DNA from: Flavobacteriaceae bacterium UBA3611
GTDB taxonomy: Bacteria; Bacteroidota; Bacteroidia; Flavobacteriales; Flavobacteriaceae
NCBI GenBank assembly: GCA_002375495.1
Contig: DFLU01000005.1
Span: 62,001 to 126,000, forward strand
Direction of reading: 5' to 3'
Length of the DNA: 64,000 nucleotides
Part shown: positions 18,101 through 26,518 of the stretch, piece after piece
How the letters are laid out: the number at the start of each line of letters is the position of its first letter
Numbering within the stretch: position 1 is the first letter of the stretch
Program-made: the position numbers and the translations under genes
The notes under the pieces: model-generated
What the model was told of the DNA's origin: nothing
The model's input: the letters and a program-made list of their open reading frames with translations, nothing else
Database searches by the model: none

Positions 18101-18469
18101 GGAGTACCTTTAACTGATGCTAGTGGAAACTTTATTGACAACACCATTCAAATTGGTGCCAATGATGTATTCTTTATCAACTTGGTAGATCCAGTTGGAC
18201 AAGGAATCTATGATGCTTCACACTTACGTTTAAGAGAGGTATCGTTAACCTACAGTTTAAGTGAGAAAATGTTAGAAAGAACTCCGTTTGGAAATGTTAC
18301 CTTCGGTCTTTCTGGACAAAACTTATACGTTAGAACATTCAACATCCCTCAAGCTTTCAACTTCGATCCAGAAGCATTGAGTACTGGTGTTGGTAATGGT
18401 GATGGTCTTGATTTCCAAACTGGACCTTCTTCTAGACGTTACTCTTTTAGTATAAAAGCAACATTCTAA
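15188..18469 (+). CDS. SusC/RagA-type TonB-linked outer-membrane transporter
   Basis: 1,093 residues. Signal peptide to about residue 22, then a carboxypeptidase-regulatory-like domain (TISGTVTDNTGLPLPGVNII and FDGNYSISANMGQTLVFSYV), a plug domain with LDEVIVTGYG as TonB-box-like segment and GVVLITTKNG at its end, and a long beta-barrel ending SFSIKATF. It imports substrates captured by its SusD partner, using TonB energy. It heads a three-gene unit with SusD and a lipoprotein. The substrate cannot be told: there are no glycoside hydrolases, sulfatases, peptidases or sensors next to it. Confidence 0.95.
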   Translation: MRTKFSGILTLLLALVVQLTFAQEKTISGTVTDNTGLPLPGVNIIVKGTSNGTQSDFDGNYSISANMGQTLVFSYVGFTTVERAVGAANSINVQMEEDAAVLDEVIVTGYGIAREKKALGYAVSTLEAEAVENKPESDVVRTLNGKVAGVQITGTGGATGSGTNFIIRSKSSITGSNQPLFIVDGVPFDGSTNNQTGFGGGNSVTSSRFLDLDPNNIESVSILKGLSAAVLYGQQGRNGVVLITTKNGSAKNLNKKFEVTLSQQVYTTEISNLPDYQNEYGQGSDNTPNPGFVGNWGGRLDAGLTIAHPYAGPYGGTESNPGIFPQFRDLEIPYVAAENNVSDFFRTGIGHATSVNVSGSPGDGGSRYNLNFGYTTEDGYIPNNGLTRYNIGMGGSTKLSNKFTFDGTANFSSLEVNTPPIAANNAAGAISIFTRTLFIPRNLDLGNLPFENPNDRSSVYYRGDQENPYWLLNHAGLEQKTNRFYGKLSASYEISENILASYRFGLDTYTEEQEFRVAKGAVTVPYNTGYLRTTSGTNFIFDHNLNFSFTNITITDKLDGDVQVGFNARRDEYEQFGLSSTDQVVFGFFNHRNFSAQNINDPVGGILDFRSERNILGAYGQASFDYDNVVYLTLSARNDWGSNVERENRSILYPGVSLSFTPTSLDGVSTNGALNFLKLRAAYGTSARFPGLYGTRAVLNTVANTFVQPNGNTTVINSLPAGSPNPDLKPELQKEFEVGVEAEMFNRRLTLDATVYKRIIEDQIVNRPTNPSTGFTNINDNVAESEIEGVELGVDFTLLKTDDFAWKLRNNFTAFENQVVDLGGLEAFPYAGFIGLGNYASEGEPLGVIKGSYAARYDPTNQTPENPLGIENVGVEGVLLINPQDGKIIDSANLSLPDETVGDPNPDWRATTINSFSYKGLTLSAQVEYTHGGDIFSQTASQYYRRGVTTVNVDNREGSYVIPGILANPNTGVPLTDASGNFIDNTIQIGANDVFFINLVDPVGQGIYDASHLRLREVSLTYSLSEKMLERTPFGNVTFGLSGQNLYVRTFNIPQAFNFDPEALSTGVGNGDGLDFQTGPSSRRYSFSIKATF

Positions 18470-18484
18470 AAATAAAAGTACATT

Positions 18485-18509
18485 CTGAGGTAGTAATTTA
18501 CTACCTCAG
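18485..18509 (+). other. Hairpin between susC and susD
   Basis: An 11-bp perfect inverted repeat, CTGAGGTAGTA / TACTACCTCAG, with a 3-base loop, 16 bp after the susC stop. No U-tract follows, so it is not a standard terminator. It may stabilise the susC message 3' end or set the ratio of the two products. Confidence 0.6.
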
Positions 18510-18547
18510 ATGTTATACTTGTACTTAAACACATATAAATAACTATT

Positions 18548-20167
18548 ATGAAAAATATTTTAAAAATAACCTTACTATCAGCCATCGTAGCTTTCTTTGT
18601 TGGTTGTGAAACTGGTGAATTAGAACTCTTAGTGAGTCCTAATGATGTAACTATTGATAACGCTGACCCTAATTTCGTATTAAACGATATACAACTTACC
18701 TTTAACGGTATTGTATCTGGATATAGCGCACCATCACGAGCTATAACAAGACAAGTAAATCAGTTTGACACTTACAACAATGCTGTTTCTGAAACAACTT
18801 TGCAGGGCGAGTGGGCTCAATCTTATCAGATGTTTGCCAACATTGACCTATTAGGTGGTATTAATGAAACACAAGCCGAAACAGGAGGTGTTCCTTATCA
18901 CCTTGGAGTTGCTCAAATAATTGAGGCATATGCATACATGTTATTAGTTGATTATGTTGGGAATGTTCCTTTCACTGAGGCAAACCTTCCTTCTGAATTT
19001 CCAAATCCAATGGTAGATTCAGGTGCTGAAGTGTATGCTGCACAATTAGCACTTCTCGATGAGGCTATTGCTAATTTGAACTTGGGTGATGCTCAAAATT
19101 CACCTACTCCAGAAGATCTTTATCATGGAGATTTCGATGCTAGCAATTGGATTGCATTAGCTAACACTTTGAAAATTAGAGCAAACTTAAATACTGGTAA
19201 TGCTGCAGGTATTACCGCCGCTCTTTCAGGAAACATTATTGATACAAACGAAGAAGATTTTCAATTTCTTTATGGTACTGTTGCAAACAGTCCAGAAAGT
19301 AGACACCCATTCTTTACCGGAAACTACTTAGCAGCGGGTGCTGGACAGTATATGAGTAATAACTTTTTAGACTTGTTGAATGCAGGTTTCGAAGACGAAA
19401 CTGGTGCTCCATTTGAAGAAACTGACGGTCCTCAAGATCCAAGATTACGTTACTATATGTATCGTCAATCAAATTCTGCTCCTTCTGGTTCAGATCTTCC
19501 ATGTGCAGGAAACCCACGATACGATTACTGTTACGTAGGGAACTTGTATTGGGGTCGTGACCATGCAGATGATGAAGGTATTCCTAACGATGCGTTCAAA
19601 AGAACTGCTTATGGTATTTATCCTGGTGGTGGAGCCTTTGATGATGATTCATTCCAACAAACACCATCTACAGATAATTTAGGTGGAGAAGGTATCCAAC
19701 CAATTTACTTAGCTTCTTTTACACATTTTGCGTTAGCTGAAGCTGCATTAACTTTAGGAACGCCTGGAAATCCTGGTGACTTAATGGAGTTAGGTATCAG
19801 AAGAAGTATGAACAAGGTTCGTGATTTTGCAGGAAGTTTAGACAACGGTCCTTTTGAAATGACTGACGCAGATATTAATGCGTACGTTGCAAGAGTAAGA
19901 GCTGAATTTAATTCTGCTAGTGCTGCTGATAAAATAGATATCGTAGCTAGAGAATTTTATCTTGCTGCATGGGGGAACGGTACAGAGCCGTATAACTTAT
20001 ACAGAAGAACTGGAGCACCAGATTTACAGTCTCCAGTTATTGCTGCAGGTCCATTCCCAAGAGCATTTAGATATCCTGATACAGAAATTGATGGAAATCC
20101 AAATATCCAGCAACAACCAGCTACTACGAGAGTATTCTGGGATAACAATCCTGATAACTTAGACTAA
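18548..20167 (+). CDS. SusD/RagB-type substrate-binding lipoprotein
   Basis: 539 residues with a lipoprotein signal and lipidated cysteine at residue 20 (FVGC followed by ETGE). The region around LQGEWAQSYQMFANIDLL and the TPR-like helices match the SusD fold. The C-terminal part contains REFYLAAWGNGTEPYNLYRR, typical of this subfamily. It forms the lid of the SusC transporter at the cell surface. It starts 78 bp after susC and is followed by a small lipoprotein gene 19 bp later. Confidence 0.93.
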   Translation: MKNILKITLLSAIVAFFVGCETGELELLVSPNDVTIDNADPNFVLNDIQLTFNGIVSGYSAPSRAITRQVNQFDTYNNAVSETTLQGEWAQSYQMFANIDLLGGINETQAETGGVPYHLGVAQIIEAYAYMLLVDYVGNVPFTEANLPSEFPNPMVDSGAEVYAAQLALLDEAIANLNLGDAQNSPTPEDLYHGDFDASNWIALANTLKIRANLNTGNAAGITAALSGNIIDTNEEDFQFLYGTVANSPESRHPFFTGNYLAAGAGQYMSNNFLDLLNAGFEDETGAPFEETDGPQDPRLRYYMYRQSNSAPSGSDLPCAGNPRYDYCYVGNLYWGRDHADDEGIPNDAFKRTAYGIYPGGGAFDDDSFQQTPSTDNLGGEGIQPIYLASFTHFALAEAALTLGTPGNPGDLMELGIRRSMNKVRDFAGSLDNGPFEMTDADINAYVARVRAEFNSASAADKIDIVAREFYLAAWGNGTEPYNLYRRTGAPDLQSPVIAAGPFPRAFRYPDTEIDGNPNIQQQPATTRVFWDNNPDNLD

Positions 20168-20186
20168 TCCATTTAAATAAGATCTT

Positions 20187-20756
20187 ATGAAAAATTTAAA
20201 ATATATAACATTAGCATTTATTGCAGTGATAGGGTTAACTTCCCTAACCAGCTGTGAGGATGAGGACAAATTACGTTTTCCAGAATTATCAAATGGTGGT
20301 TTTGTGAAATTTGTAGAGGCTCCAGTATTTGAAGCTGGTGCAGATCCAACGAGCGCAAGTTTTAACGCAATGACTGAAGATCCTAACGGAACTGTTGCAA
20401 CTTTTGACTTAAGTGTTAGTGGCGATTTCGATGGAACTTCAGGAGATACAATTCCTTTTAGAAGTACTACTACCTTTCCATTTGATGTAAGCTTTACAGG
20501 TGCTGATATGGCTTCACTATTTGGTGTAGACATTTCAACCTTTGAAGAAGGTGATAGCTTTGAATTCTTTGGTACTGCAACGACCGTAGATGGGGTTGTA
20601 TACGATTTTCAAACTACTGCTCTTATCGACACAGATGGTGACGGTACTCCAGATACTTGGAATGGCGGAAACAGTGACCAAGTATTGTTAAGTGCTGCAG
20701 GATTATTGTCAGCTTTTAACTATGAAGTTGAGTTTGTTGATCCAGATGAAGAATAA
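20187..20756 (+). CDS. Small surface lipoprotein of the SusCD locus
   Basis: 189 residues with a lipoprotein signal, cysteine at residue 23 followed by EDEDK; acidic residues after the cysteine are associated with surface export in Bacteroidota. The rest looks all-beta. A DTDGDGTPD segment (about residues 151-159) resembles a calcium-binding loop of the thrombospondin type 3 kind. Position as third gene after SusC/SusD suggests a SusE-like accessory binder of the same substrate. I do not recognise a named family. Confidence 0.7.
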   Translation: MKNLKYITLAFIAVIGLTSLTSCEDEDKLRFPELSNGGFVKFVEAPVFEAGADPTSASFNAMTEDPNGTVATFDLSVSGDFDGTSGDTIPFRSTTTFPFDVSFTGADMASLFGVDISTFEEGDSFEFFGTATTVDGVVYDFQTTALIDTDGDGTPDTWNGGNSDQVLLSAAGLLSAFNYEVEFVDPDEE

Positions 20757-20780
20757 ACATTTTTCTCATTAATAATAGAA

Positions 20781-20811
20781 AAACCATCACGTTTATGCGT
20801 GGTGGTTTTTT
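20781..20811 (+). terminator. Rho-independent terminator of the SusCD unit
   Basis: Ten-base stem AAACCATCAC / GTGGTGGTTT with one G-U pair, an 8-base loop and a run of T. It begins 25 bp after the stop of the lipoprotein gene. Its T-tract runs directly into the promoter element of the next gene. Confidence 0.85.
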
Positions 20812-20818
20812 ACTTTTG
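20811..20818 (+). promoter_or_regulatory. -7 box of the rlmB promoter
   Basis: TACTTTTG fits the TAnnTTTG consensus exactly. It ends 4 bases before the ATG at 20,823, so the predicted transcription start falls at or next to the start codon and the message would be leaderless or nearly so. Confidence 0.6.
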
Positions 20819-20822
20819 TATC

Positions 20823-21560
20823 ATGAATAAAGAACACAAAATATTTGGCATATACCCTGTACTCGAAGCGTTAAAAAGCGACACGGTTTTGGATAAAATC
20901 TATGTTCAAAAAGATATACAGAATCCGAAAGTACAAACCATTATTGATAAAGCCCAAATTGCCGGTGCTACAATAAATGAAGTACCTGTTGAAAAACTGA
21001 ACCGGCTCACCAAGGGAAACCACCAAGGTGTTGTAGCTATAACATCCCCCATATCTTTTCCTACTCTCGAAGACACGGTAGAAGGTGTCCTGAGCACTAA
21101 AGAAATGCCTTTATTTTTAGTATTAGATCAAATTAGTGACGTTCGTAATTTCGGAGCTATTCTACGAACCGCAGAATGTACAGGAGTTGATGCTGTTATC
21201 ATACAGAAAAAAGGTGGGGCGCCCGTTAGTGGTGATACCGTAAAAACCTCTGCGGGAGCTATTTTTAGTATACCGATTTGCAAGGTAGACCATATTAAGG
21301 ATGCTATATTTTATTTACAAGGATCTGGTATTACAACTATTGCCGCCACTGAAAAAAGTGACCAATCCTTATTTGCACTAGATTTTAAGAAACCTATGGC
21401 GCTAATTTTAGGATCAGAAGGGAAAGGAGTATCTAAATCTGTATTATCATTAACAGACGAAAGTGCCTCCCTACCCCTGTTAGGCACAATTAATTCTCTA
21501 AATGTTTCGGTTGCTTGTGGAGCTTTCCTATATGAAGCAGTGCGTCAGAGATCACTCTAA
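20823..21560 (+). CDS. rlmB: TrmH-family 23S rRNA 2'-O-methyltransferase (RlmB type)
   Basis: 245 residues from the ATG at 20,823, giving MNKEHKIFGIYPVLEALKS. A GTG at 20,799 in the same frame lies inside the terminator stem of the previous unit and is unlikely. An N-terminal SpoU substrate-binding domain is followed by the SPOUT domain with motif 1 (VRNFGAILRTAECTG), motif 2 (ALILGSEGKGVS) and motif 3 (INSLNVSVACGAFLYE) that form the knotted S-adenosylmethionine site. RlmB methylates G2251 in the 23S P-loop; the exact target here is by family assignment. It meets the rhomboid gene stop-to-stop. Confidence 0.88.
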   Translation: MNKEHKIFGIYPVLEALKSDTVLDKIYVQKDIQNPKVQTIIDKAQIAGATINEVPVEKLNRLTKGNHQGVVAITSPISFPTLEDTVEGVLSTKEMPLFLVLDQISDVRNFGAILRTAECTGVDAVIIQKKGGAPVSGDTVKTSAGAIFSIPICKVDHIKDAIFYLQGSGITTIAATEKSDQSLFALDFKKPMALILGSEGKGVSKSVLSLTDESASLPLLGTINSLNVSVACGAFLYEAVRQRSL

Positions 21561-22340
21561 TTAGTTAGAATCTTCCTGACGATCAGATTTTTTGTAGCTA
21601 TACGTAATTCGAATTTCTCGAGGTTCATCAGACAGATTTCCAAGATCATCATCTGTAGCATCATTTTCATCTTCGGGTACTAATTCTATAAAGTTTCCGT
21701 GTTCATCAAAATGTTTCATGAAATCATCTTCGGTTTCATTGTAGTGCTCTTCCTCCCATTCATATTTTTTATTTTCAATAGGATTCTGCCTAAATACTAA
21801 AGCGAGCGCTAATCCAACCAAAAGCCCAGATAAATGCCCTTCCCAAGAAATGCTGGGGTCTATTGGAAAAACATACCACAACAAACTACCATACAAAAAC
21901 ACCACCACAAACGCCAATGCTGTTAATTGATACTGCTTCGAGAAGATTCCTTTAAAGAATAAAAATGAAGCTAACAGATAAACAATCCCACTAGCTCCAA
22001 TATGAGTAGATGGCCTTCCTATGCACCATGTAAGTATTCCAGTTAAGATAAAACCTATAAAAAAAACCTTCCATCTAATTGAGCGGTAAAAATAAAACAG
22101 CGCCATCCCCAGAACCAGCAACGGTATCGAGTTATTGAATAAATGCTTAAGACTACCGTGAATAAAAGGTGCAAAAATAACCCCTCTTAAACCAGATACT
22201 TCTTGGGGAACAATTCCTAAGTAATTCAGATTTATTCGAAATCTTGTTTCTGCCCAAAACACAAGCCATGCTATAAACACAAACAATAGCGGATATATTA
22301 AAACATCTAGTGTAAATTGTAAAGGTCTTTTTGACGACAT
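21561..22340 (-). CDS. Rhomboid-family intramembrane serine protease
   Basis: 259 residues with about six hydrophobic helices. The catalytic serine lies in HIGASGIVYL (GxSG motif), the catalytic histidine in SISWEGHLSGLL, and the HGSLKHLFNNS helix gives the conserved H-x(3)-N pair. The last 70 residues are an acidic, hydrophilic cytoplasmic tail. Rhomboids cleave transmembrane substrates within the inner membrane; no substrate can be named. The gene runs convergent to rlmB and divergent from rarA. Confidence 0.92.
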   Translation of the reverse strand: MSSKRPLQFTLDVLIYPLLFVFIAWLVFWAETRFRINLNYLGIVPQEVSGLRGVIFAPFIHGSLKHLFNNSIPLLVLGMALFYFYRSIRWKVFFIGFILTGILTWCIGRPSTHIGASGIVYLLASFLFFKGIFSKQYQLTALAFVVVFLYGSLLWYVFPIDPSISWEGHLSGLLVGLALALVFRQNPIENKKYEWEEEHYNETEDDFMKHFDEHGNFIELVPEDENDATDDDLGNLSDEPREIRITYSYKKSDRQEDSN

Positions 22341-22427
22341 AAAAGCTTTTATTCAAAAATTAACCCAAGTCTGAAATTGTGATAAATTGTCAGTGCTTCC
22401 CTTTTTTGAATATCGTAAATTTACCAC

Positions 22428-23705
22428 ATGAACGTACCCTTGGCAGAACGCATACGCCCTAAATCGCTCGATAATTATCTGAGCCAACAACATCTTATCG
22501 GCCCCCAAGGGTCGCTTACTTCTCAATTGAATACTGGTGTACTTGCCTCACTTATCTTATGGGGACCTCCAGGAACAGGAAAAACGACACTTGCCACAAT
22601 TATTGCAGAAACATCAGGCAGGCCTTTCTATACCTTAAGTGCTATTGATAGTGGGGTGGCAGCAGTTCGGGAGGTAATAAATAAAGCACGGCAAGGAGAC
22701 GGCTTATTTACCACCAAAAACCCGATTCTTTTTATAGACGAAATTCATCGCTTTAGCAAATCGCAACAAGATTCACTTCTAGGTGCTGTGGAAAAAGGTT
22801 GGGTAACACTAATTGGTGCCACTACAGAAAATCCGAGTTTTGAAGTCATCCCTGCCCTCTTGTCACGTTGCCAAGTTTATATTCTAGAACCTTTCAGCAA
22901 AAAAGATCTTGAAGAACTCCTTCTGAGAGCGATAGATGAAGATGCTATCCTAAAACAGAAAAAAATTGAATTAAAAGAAACGGAGGCTCTGATACGTCTT
23001 TCTGGTGGAGATGCTAGAAAATTATTAAACATGCTGGAACTGGTCGTGCTTTCTGAGAAAACAGACACGATTGTAATAACAAATGAACTTGTACTTCAAA
23101 AAGTTCAAAAAAATACCGTTTTATATGACAAGACAGGTGAACAGCACTATGATATCATTTCAGCATTTATAAAATCGATACGCGGAAGTGACCCCAATGC
23201 TGCTGTCTATTGGTTAGCACGTATGCTAGAAGGCGGCGAAGATCTAAAGTTCATCGCTAGGCGACTACTCATTCTTGCTTCTGAAGATATAGGCAATGCG
23301 AATCCTACTGCATTGGTATTGGCAAATAACACATTTCAGGCAATTAACACCATTGGATATCCAGAAGCACGCATCATTTTAAGTCAGTGTACCATTTATT
23401 TAGCAACATCACCTAAGAGTAACGCTAGTTATGAAGCCATTAACAAAGCACAACAGCTTGTTAAACAAACGGGTGACCTGTCTGTACCCCTTTCACTTAG
23501 AAATGCTCCTACAAAGCTTATGAAAGAGCTAGGATATGGCAAGCAATACCAATATGCGCATAATTATGAAGGCAATTTTGTACCACACGAGTTTTTACCA
23601 GATGAAATTACAGGTACTGTGCTCTACCGCCCCGGAAATAACCAGAAAGAGAATAACATTAGAAATTACCTAAAAAACTTATGGAAAGAAAAATATGATT
23701 TCTAG
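22428..23705 (+). CDS. rarA: Replication-associated recombination protein A (RarA/MgsA AAA ATPase)
   Basis: 425 residues. Walker A is GPPGTGKTTL, Walker B with sensor is LFIDEIHRF, and the sensor segment IGATTENPSFEV follows. The C-terminal AAA lid and MgsA domain contain the signatures SDPNAAVYWLARML and SEDIGNANP. The protein acts at stalled replication forks and with SSB. The ATG lies about 10 bases after a TAAATTTA-like -7 box. Its 3' end overlaps the 3' end of the opposite gene by 4 bp. Confidence 0.95.
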   Translation: MNVPLAERIRPKSLDNYLSQQHLIGPQGSLTSQLNTGVLASLILWGPPGTGKTTLATIIAETSGRPFYTLSAIDSGVAAVREVINKARQGDGLFTTKNPILFIDEIHRFSKSQQDSLLGAVEKGWVTLIGATTENPSFEVIPALLSRCQVYILEPFSKKDLEELLLRAIDEDAILKQKKIELKETEALIRLSGGDARKLLNMLELVVLSEKTDTIVITNELVLQKVQKNTVLYDKTGEQHYDIISAFIKSIRGSDPNAAVYWLARMLEGGEDLKFIARRLLILASEDIGNANPTALVLANNTFQAINTIGYPEARIILSQCTIYLATSPKSNASYEAINKAQQLVKQTGDLSVPLSLRNAPTKLMKELGYGKQYQYAHNYEGNFVPHEFLPDEITGTVLYRPGNNQKENNIRNYLKNLWKEKYDF

Positions 23706-24505
23706 TTTTTTACTAAAACGTACGTTTTAGGTCCTGAAGGCAGAGAAATAATAAGGTTTTTATCAGCATCAAAATACGCTTCACTTTTAGCTCCCTTAAT
23801 ATCTATATACGATACTTTACCATTAAAGATCTCGAGATTCCCAATGAGTAATAAATCATCTTCAGCACCTATCACTTCTTGGGACAACGAGTATCCTTCT
23901 GCAGTTTTACGAAGTAAATATGCTTGACCACCTGCCGTGTAACTAGAGAATCTAGCAGTCGGGAAATTTCCCTTTATAGAGACTCCAGAAACATTGTTGC
24001 TGGCACTTACGGTATTTTCGCCCATAGTAGGCTTGGTATTCTGATTGGTAGATGCACTGTTGTTTTCGCTTAACGCAATCTCTGGCTGTGAAATACCCAA
24101 ACCTTCAAAACTTTCAAAAGCTCGCCTAAGGGCTTGATGATAGGCCCTTTTATATTCCTTTATTTTACTTTTTCCTTCTTGACTTCGAAATAATTCCAAT
24201 CCGTTACAGTCTTTCACCACTACTGTAATTCTTGTATATATAAACCCAGAACTCCCTTCCACTTCTGCAAATACGCCATCACATTTTCTAACATTGGGCA
24301 GTTCATTTCCGAAATAGGCATTGAAGCCATATTTATTGAATAAGAATTTGGTTAATGAATTAAGTTGGTACTGATCTTTACCACGTAAAAAATCGAAGGT
24401 GTCTGGCACTTCGATATAGCTGTAATTATTTATTGCTTGCTGTGAAAAACCGACGTAACTACTCATGAATAACATGAGCACAATCAAACATATCTTACCT
24501 TTCAT
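23702..24505 (-). CDS. Secreted protein of unknown function
   Basis: 267 residues with a signal peptide to about residue 21 (SSYVGFSQ). A first domain of about 130 residues with two or three cysteines is followed by an Asn/Ser/Thr-rich linker (around residues 145-165) and a C-terminal beta-rich segment of about 90 residues. I do not recognise either domain. It overlaps the start of the upstream DUF5723 gene by 11 bp, so it is the last gene of a three-gene operon of exported proteins. Confidence 0.75.
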   Translation of the reverse strand: MKGKICLIVLMLFMSSYVGFSQQAINNYSYIEVPDTFDFLRGKDQYQLNSLTKFLFNKYGFNAYFGNELPNVRKCDGVFAEVEGSSGFIYTRITVVVKDCNGLELFRSQEGKSKIKEYKRAYHQALRRAFESFEGLGISQPEIALSENNSASTNQNTKPTMGENTVSASNNVSGVSIKGNFPTARFSSYTAGGQAYLLRKTAEGYSLSQEVIGAEDDLLLIGNLEIFNGKVSYIDIKGAKSEAYFDADKNLIISLPSGPKTYVLVKN

Positions 24506-25922
24506 CTATTTTAATATTAAAACCGAGCTGTAAAGATACACTTTTTGCCTTGGCCAAATTACCATAGCGCAACAGGTTGTCTGCGGCTAGATAAAAATTA
24601 ACCTTCCCAATATCTGCTACAATTCCCAATCCTACATTCGAACTGCTAAATGAATCGACTGTATACGTGGCCTTTGCTGAAAACGATTCGGAAATTTTTC
24701 TTCGATAGTAAATAGTCCCTGCCATTTGAGGACCTTTAGGCCTCATAATACCATAAAACTGTGCCCCAATGGCTTGTTGCCAAGTAACACCACCGCCTGG
24801 ATTCATGCAATCACATTCTCCTCCGCCAAAGATGTTTCCAAAACCATATTCTACACTTGCATTTGTTTTTAGCGGTCTCCAACGTGTATAGCCTGTAGTA
24901 AGGGTATCTATCGGGATTTCATCTTCCAGTTCGTCTTCTAGATTGTCATAGTAAGGCACCGTAGCTTGTCCATTTTCCAGTGGCGGAAAAATTAGCTCAA
25001 TTCCGTTTAAGTTATATGTTCCTGATGCCCTGTAGCTCTCTATGTCTTTACTGTGAAACACAGCACCTACGTCTAGCAAACTGGCTGTGGTGGTTATTCG
25101 GTTGGTTACATTATAGGTAACGCCCACATCCATTCCTACTCCTAAATTTCCTCCAAAAAATGCGCGGCTCAACAAAGCACTTCCCACATTTTTATCACTG
25201 TCGTCATCGGTCAGAGACGCAATACCCGAAGTACGAACCAGTATATCTGCATCGGTTATAGTGTGGTCATAGATATTTACACCATCTTCGTCGAGAGCGG
25301 TGGTAAACGTACCCTGGTTATCGGTACTACTAAAACTACCCATATTAGAATAGATTTTGGCGCGGACTCCCACAGTAAGTTTATCGTTTAGCTGTTTATT
25401 CGCCCCAATGTGATACACGGTCAATAAATCTGCTGTAAGGCTCAGTTCGCCCAAATCAAAAGGATAGTCTAAATAGTCTCTATTTCCTTCCCACGCTAAG
25501 ATGGCAAGATCTCTCGGGAAATAGGTGATAAAATCAAGTTCTTGATACATTCCACCAGAAAAATAGATTTCATTTTTAGCACGCCAGCCAAAATTTAAGA
25601 TTTCAAGCTGTTGTGTAGCCGTAAAGAAATCGGTATTGCTCATTTCAAAAATCTTATCCCGAATACGAGTGTTAATATCACCCTCCCCTTCTTGAAAGAT
25701 ATCATATGCAGATACGCCCGATGCTCCGCCGTTTAAATGAATCTGGGACAGTAACGGTATTCCAAAGTGCTTTTTCTGCGGAACCATTGATCCAGGATTT
25801 AGCATCAAGTTTTGGGGCACGTCAGTTAGACCATACAGCACCTGCTTGTTTTGGGCAATACCATGGGTGGCCCATAGGGCAATAATAAGGAAAAAACAAT
25901 GCTTCATAGTAGTTTTTCTCAA
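24495..25922 (-). CDS. DUF5723-type outer-membrane barrel protein
   Basis: 475 residues with a signal peptide ending GIAQ. The N-terminal pattern LYGLTDVPQNLMLNPGS and the alternating beta-strand pattern through the C-terminus fit the DUF5723 family of predicted barrels found in Bacteroidota. Two starts are possible: ATG at 25,922, which overlaps the previous stop as ATGA and implies coupling, or ATG at 25,907 (MKHCFFLIIALW). A cluster ECDCMNPGGG (about residues 360-370) is unusual for a barrel loop. Function is unknown; neighbours suggest envelope structure. Confidence 0.78.
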   Translation of the reverse strand: MRKTTMKHCFFLIIALWATHGIAQNKQVLYGLTDVPQNLMLNPGSMVPQKKHFGIPLLSQIHLNGGASGVSAYDIFQEGEGDINTRIRDKIFEMSNTDFFTATQQLEILNFGWRAKNEIYFSGGMYQELDFITYFPRDLAILAWEGNRDYLDYPFDLGELSLTADLLTVYHIGANKQLNDKLTVGVRAKIYSNMGSFSSTDNQGTFTTALDEDGVNIYDHTITDADILVRTSGIASLTDDDSDKNVGSALLSRAFFGGNLGVGMDVGVTYNVTNRITTTASLLDVGAVFHSKDIESYRASGTYNLNGIELIFPPLENGQATVPYYDNLEDELEDEIPIDTLTTGYTRWRPLKTNASVEYGFGNIFGGGECDCMNPGGGVTWQQAIGAQFYGIMRPKGPQMAGTIYYRRKISESFSAKATYTVDSFSSSNVGLGIVADIGKVNFYLAADNLLRYGNLAKAKSVSLQLGFNIKIDER

Positions 25923-26470
25923 TCCTTGATTTCTAAAAAGTAGGTGGTTTTAGATTGAAGATTTAATGCTCCTTCAAGAGAAGCGTCTGCCGAAGGAATG
26001 GTTACAACTACCACCACCCTATCTGCTTGTGTTAGCGAAATAACATCTTCATCAATCACGGTTTCGGTATAAGAAGTAACCACGGGATTTGCCAGGCTAC
26101 CTTCTGCAACAGTAGTACCAGCGGTATATGTAGTATCGTTCGTCTCATTGAGAAAACGGAAATCTACTTGAAAATTTCTAGGAATACTATTGGTAAAATT
26201 GAAAAGGAATTCGGCCGATTTCAGGTCTTCTTGTACAAATGTGTCATCCAAGAATCGAATTTCAGTCGTATCGGTCACTTCCAATCGTGGGGTTTGTGAA
26301 ATGGAATCAAAAAAGTCTGATGCTTCTAAGTTGAAATAGATCAAATCTAACTCTACCACTGGGGTAAGCGCTATTTCATCTGCTTGGTCAAAGTCGGTAT
26401 CTTTTACACACGAACAGATTAAAATAAGTGTGCATACGCACAAAAAAGGGAGCAAGAGGTTCCTTTTCAT
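25919..26470 (-). CDS. Lipoprotein of unknown function
   Basis: 183 residues with a lipoprotein signal; lipidated cysteine at about residue 21 (LICSC followed by VKDTDF). The mature part appears to be a beta-sandwich of about 160 residues. It is the first gene of the operon with the DUF5723 barrel protein and a secreted protein, so the three may form one envelope assembly. No named family recognised. Confidence 0.7.
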   Translation of the reverse strand: MKRNLLLPFLCVCTLILICSCVKDTDFDQADEIALTPVVELDLIYFNLEASDFFDSISQTPRLEVTDTTEIRFLDDTFVQEDLKSAEFLFNFTNSIPRNFQVDFRFLNETNDTTYTAGTTVAEGSLANPVVTSYTETVIDEDVISLTQADRVVVVVTIPSADASLEGALNLQSKTTYFLEIKD

Positions 26471-26518
26471 TTTGGGGATTTACAAAAGATAACGCGTGAA
26501 CGAATACTATTATTATCT

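Noticed and set aside
20799..20822. GTG start for rlmB
   Set aside because: It falls inside the terminator stem and promoter of the region; the ATG at 20,823 gives the conserved N-terminus.
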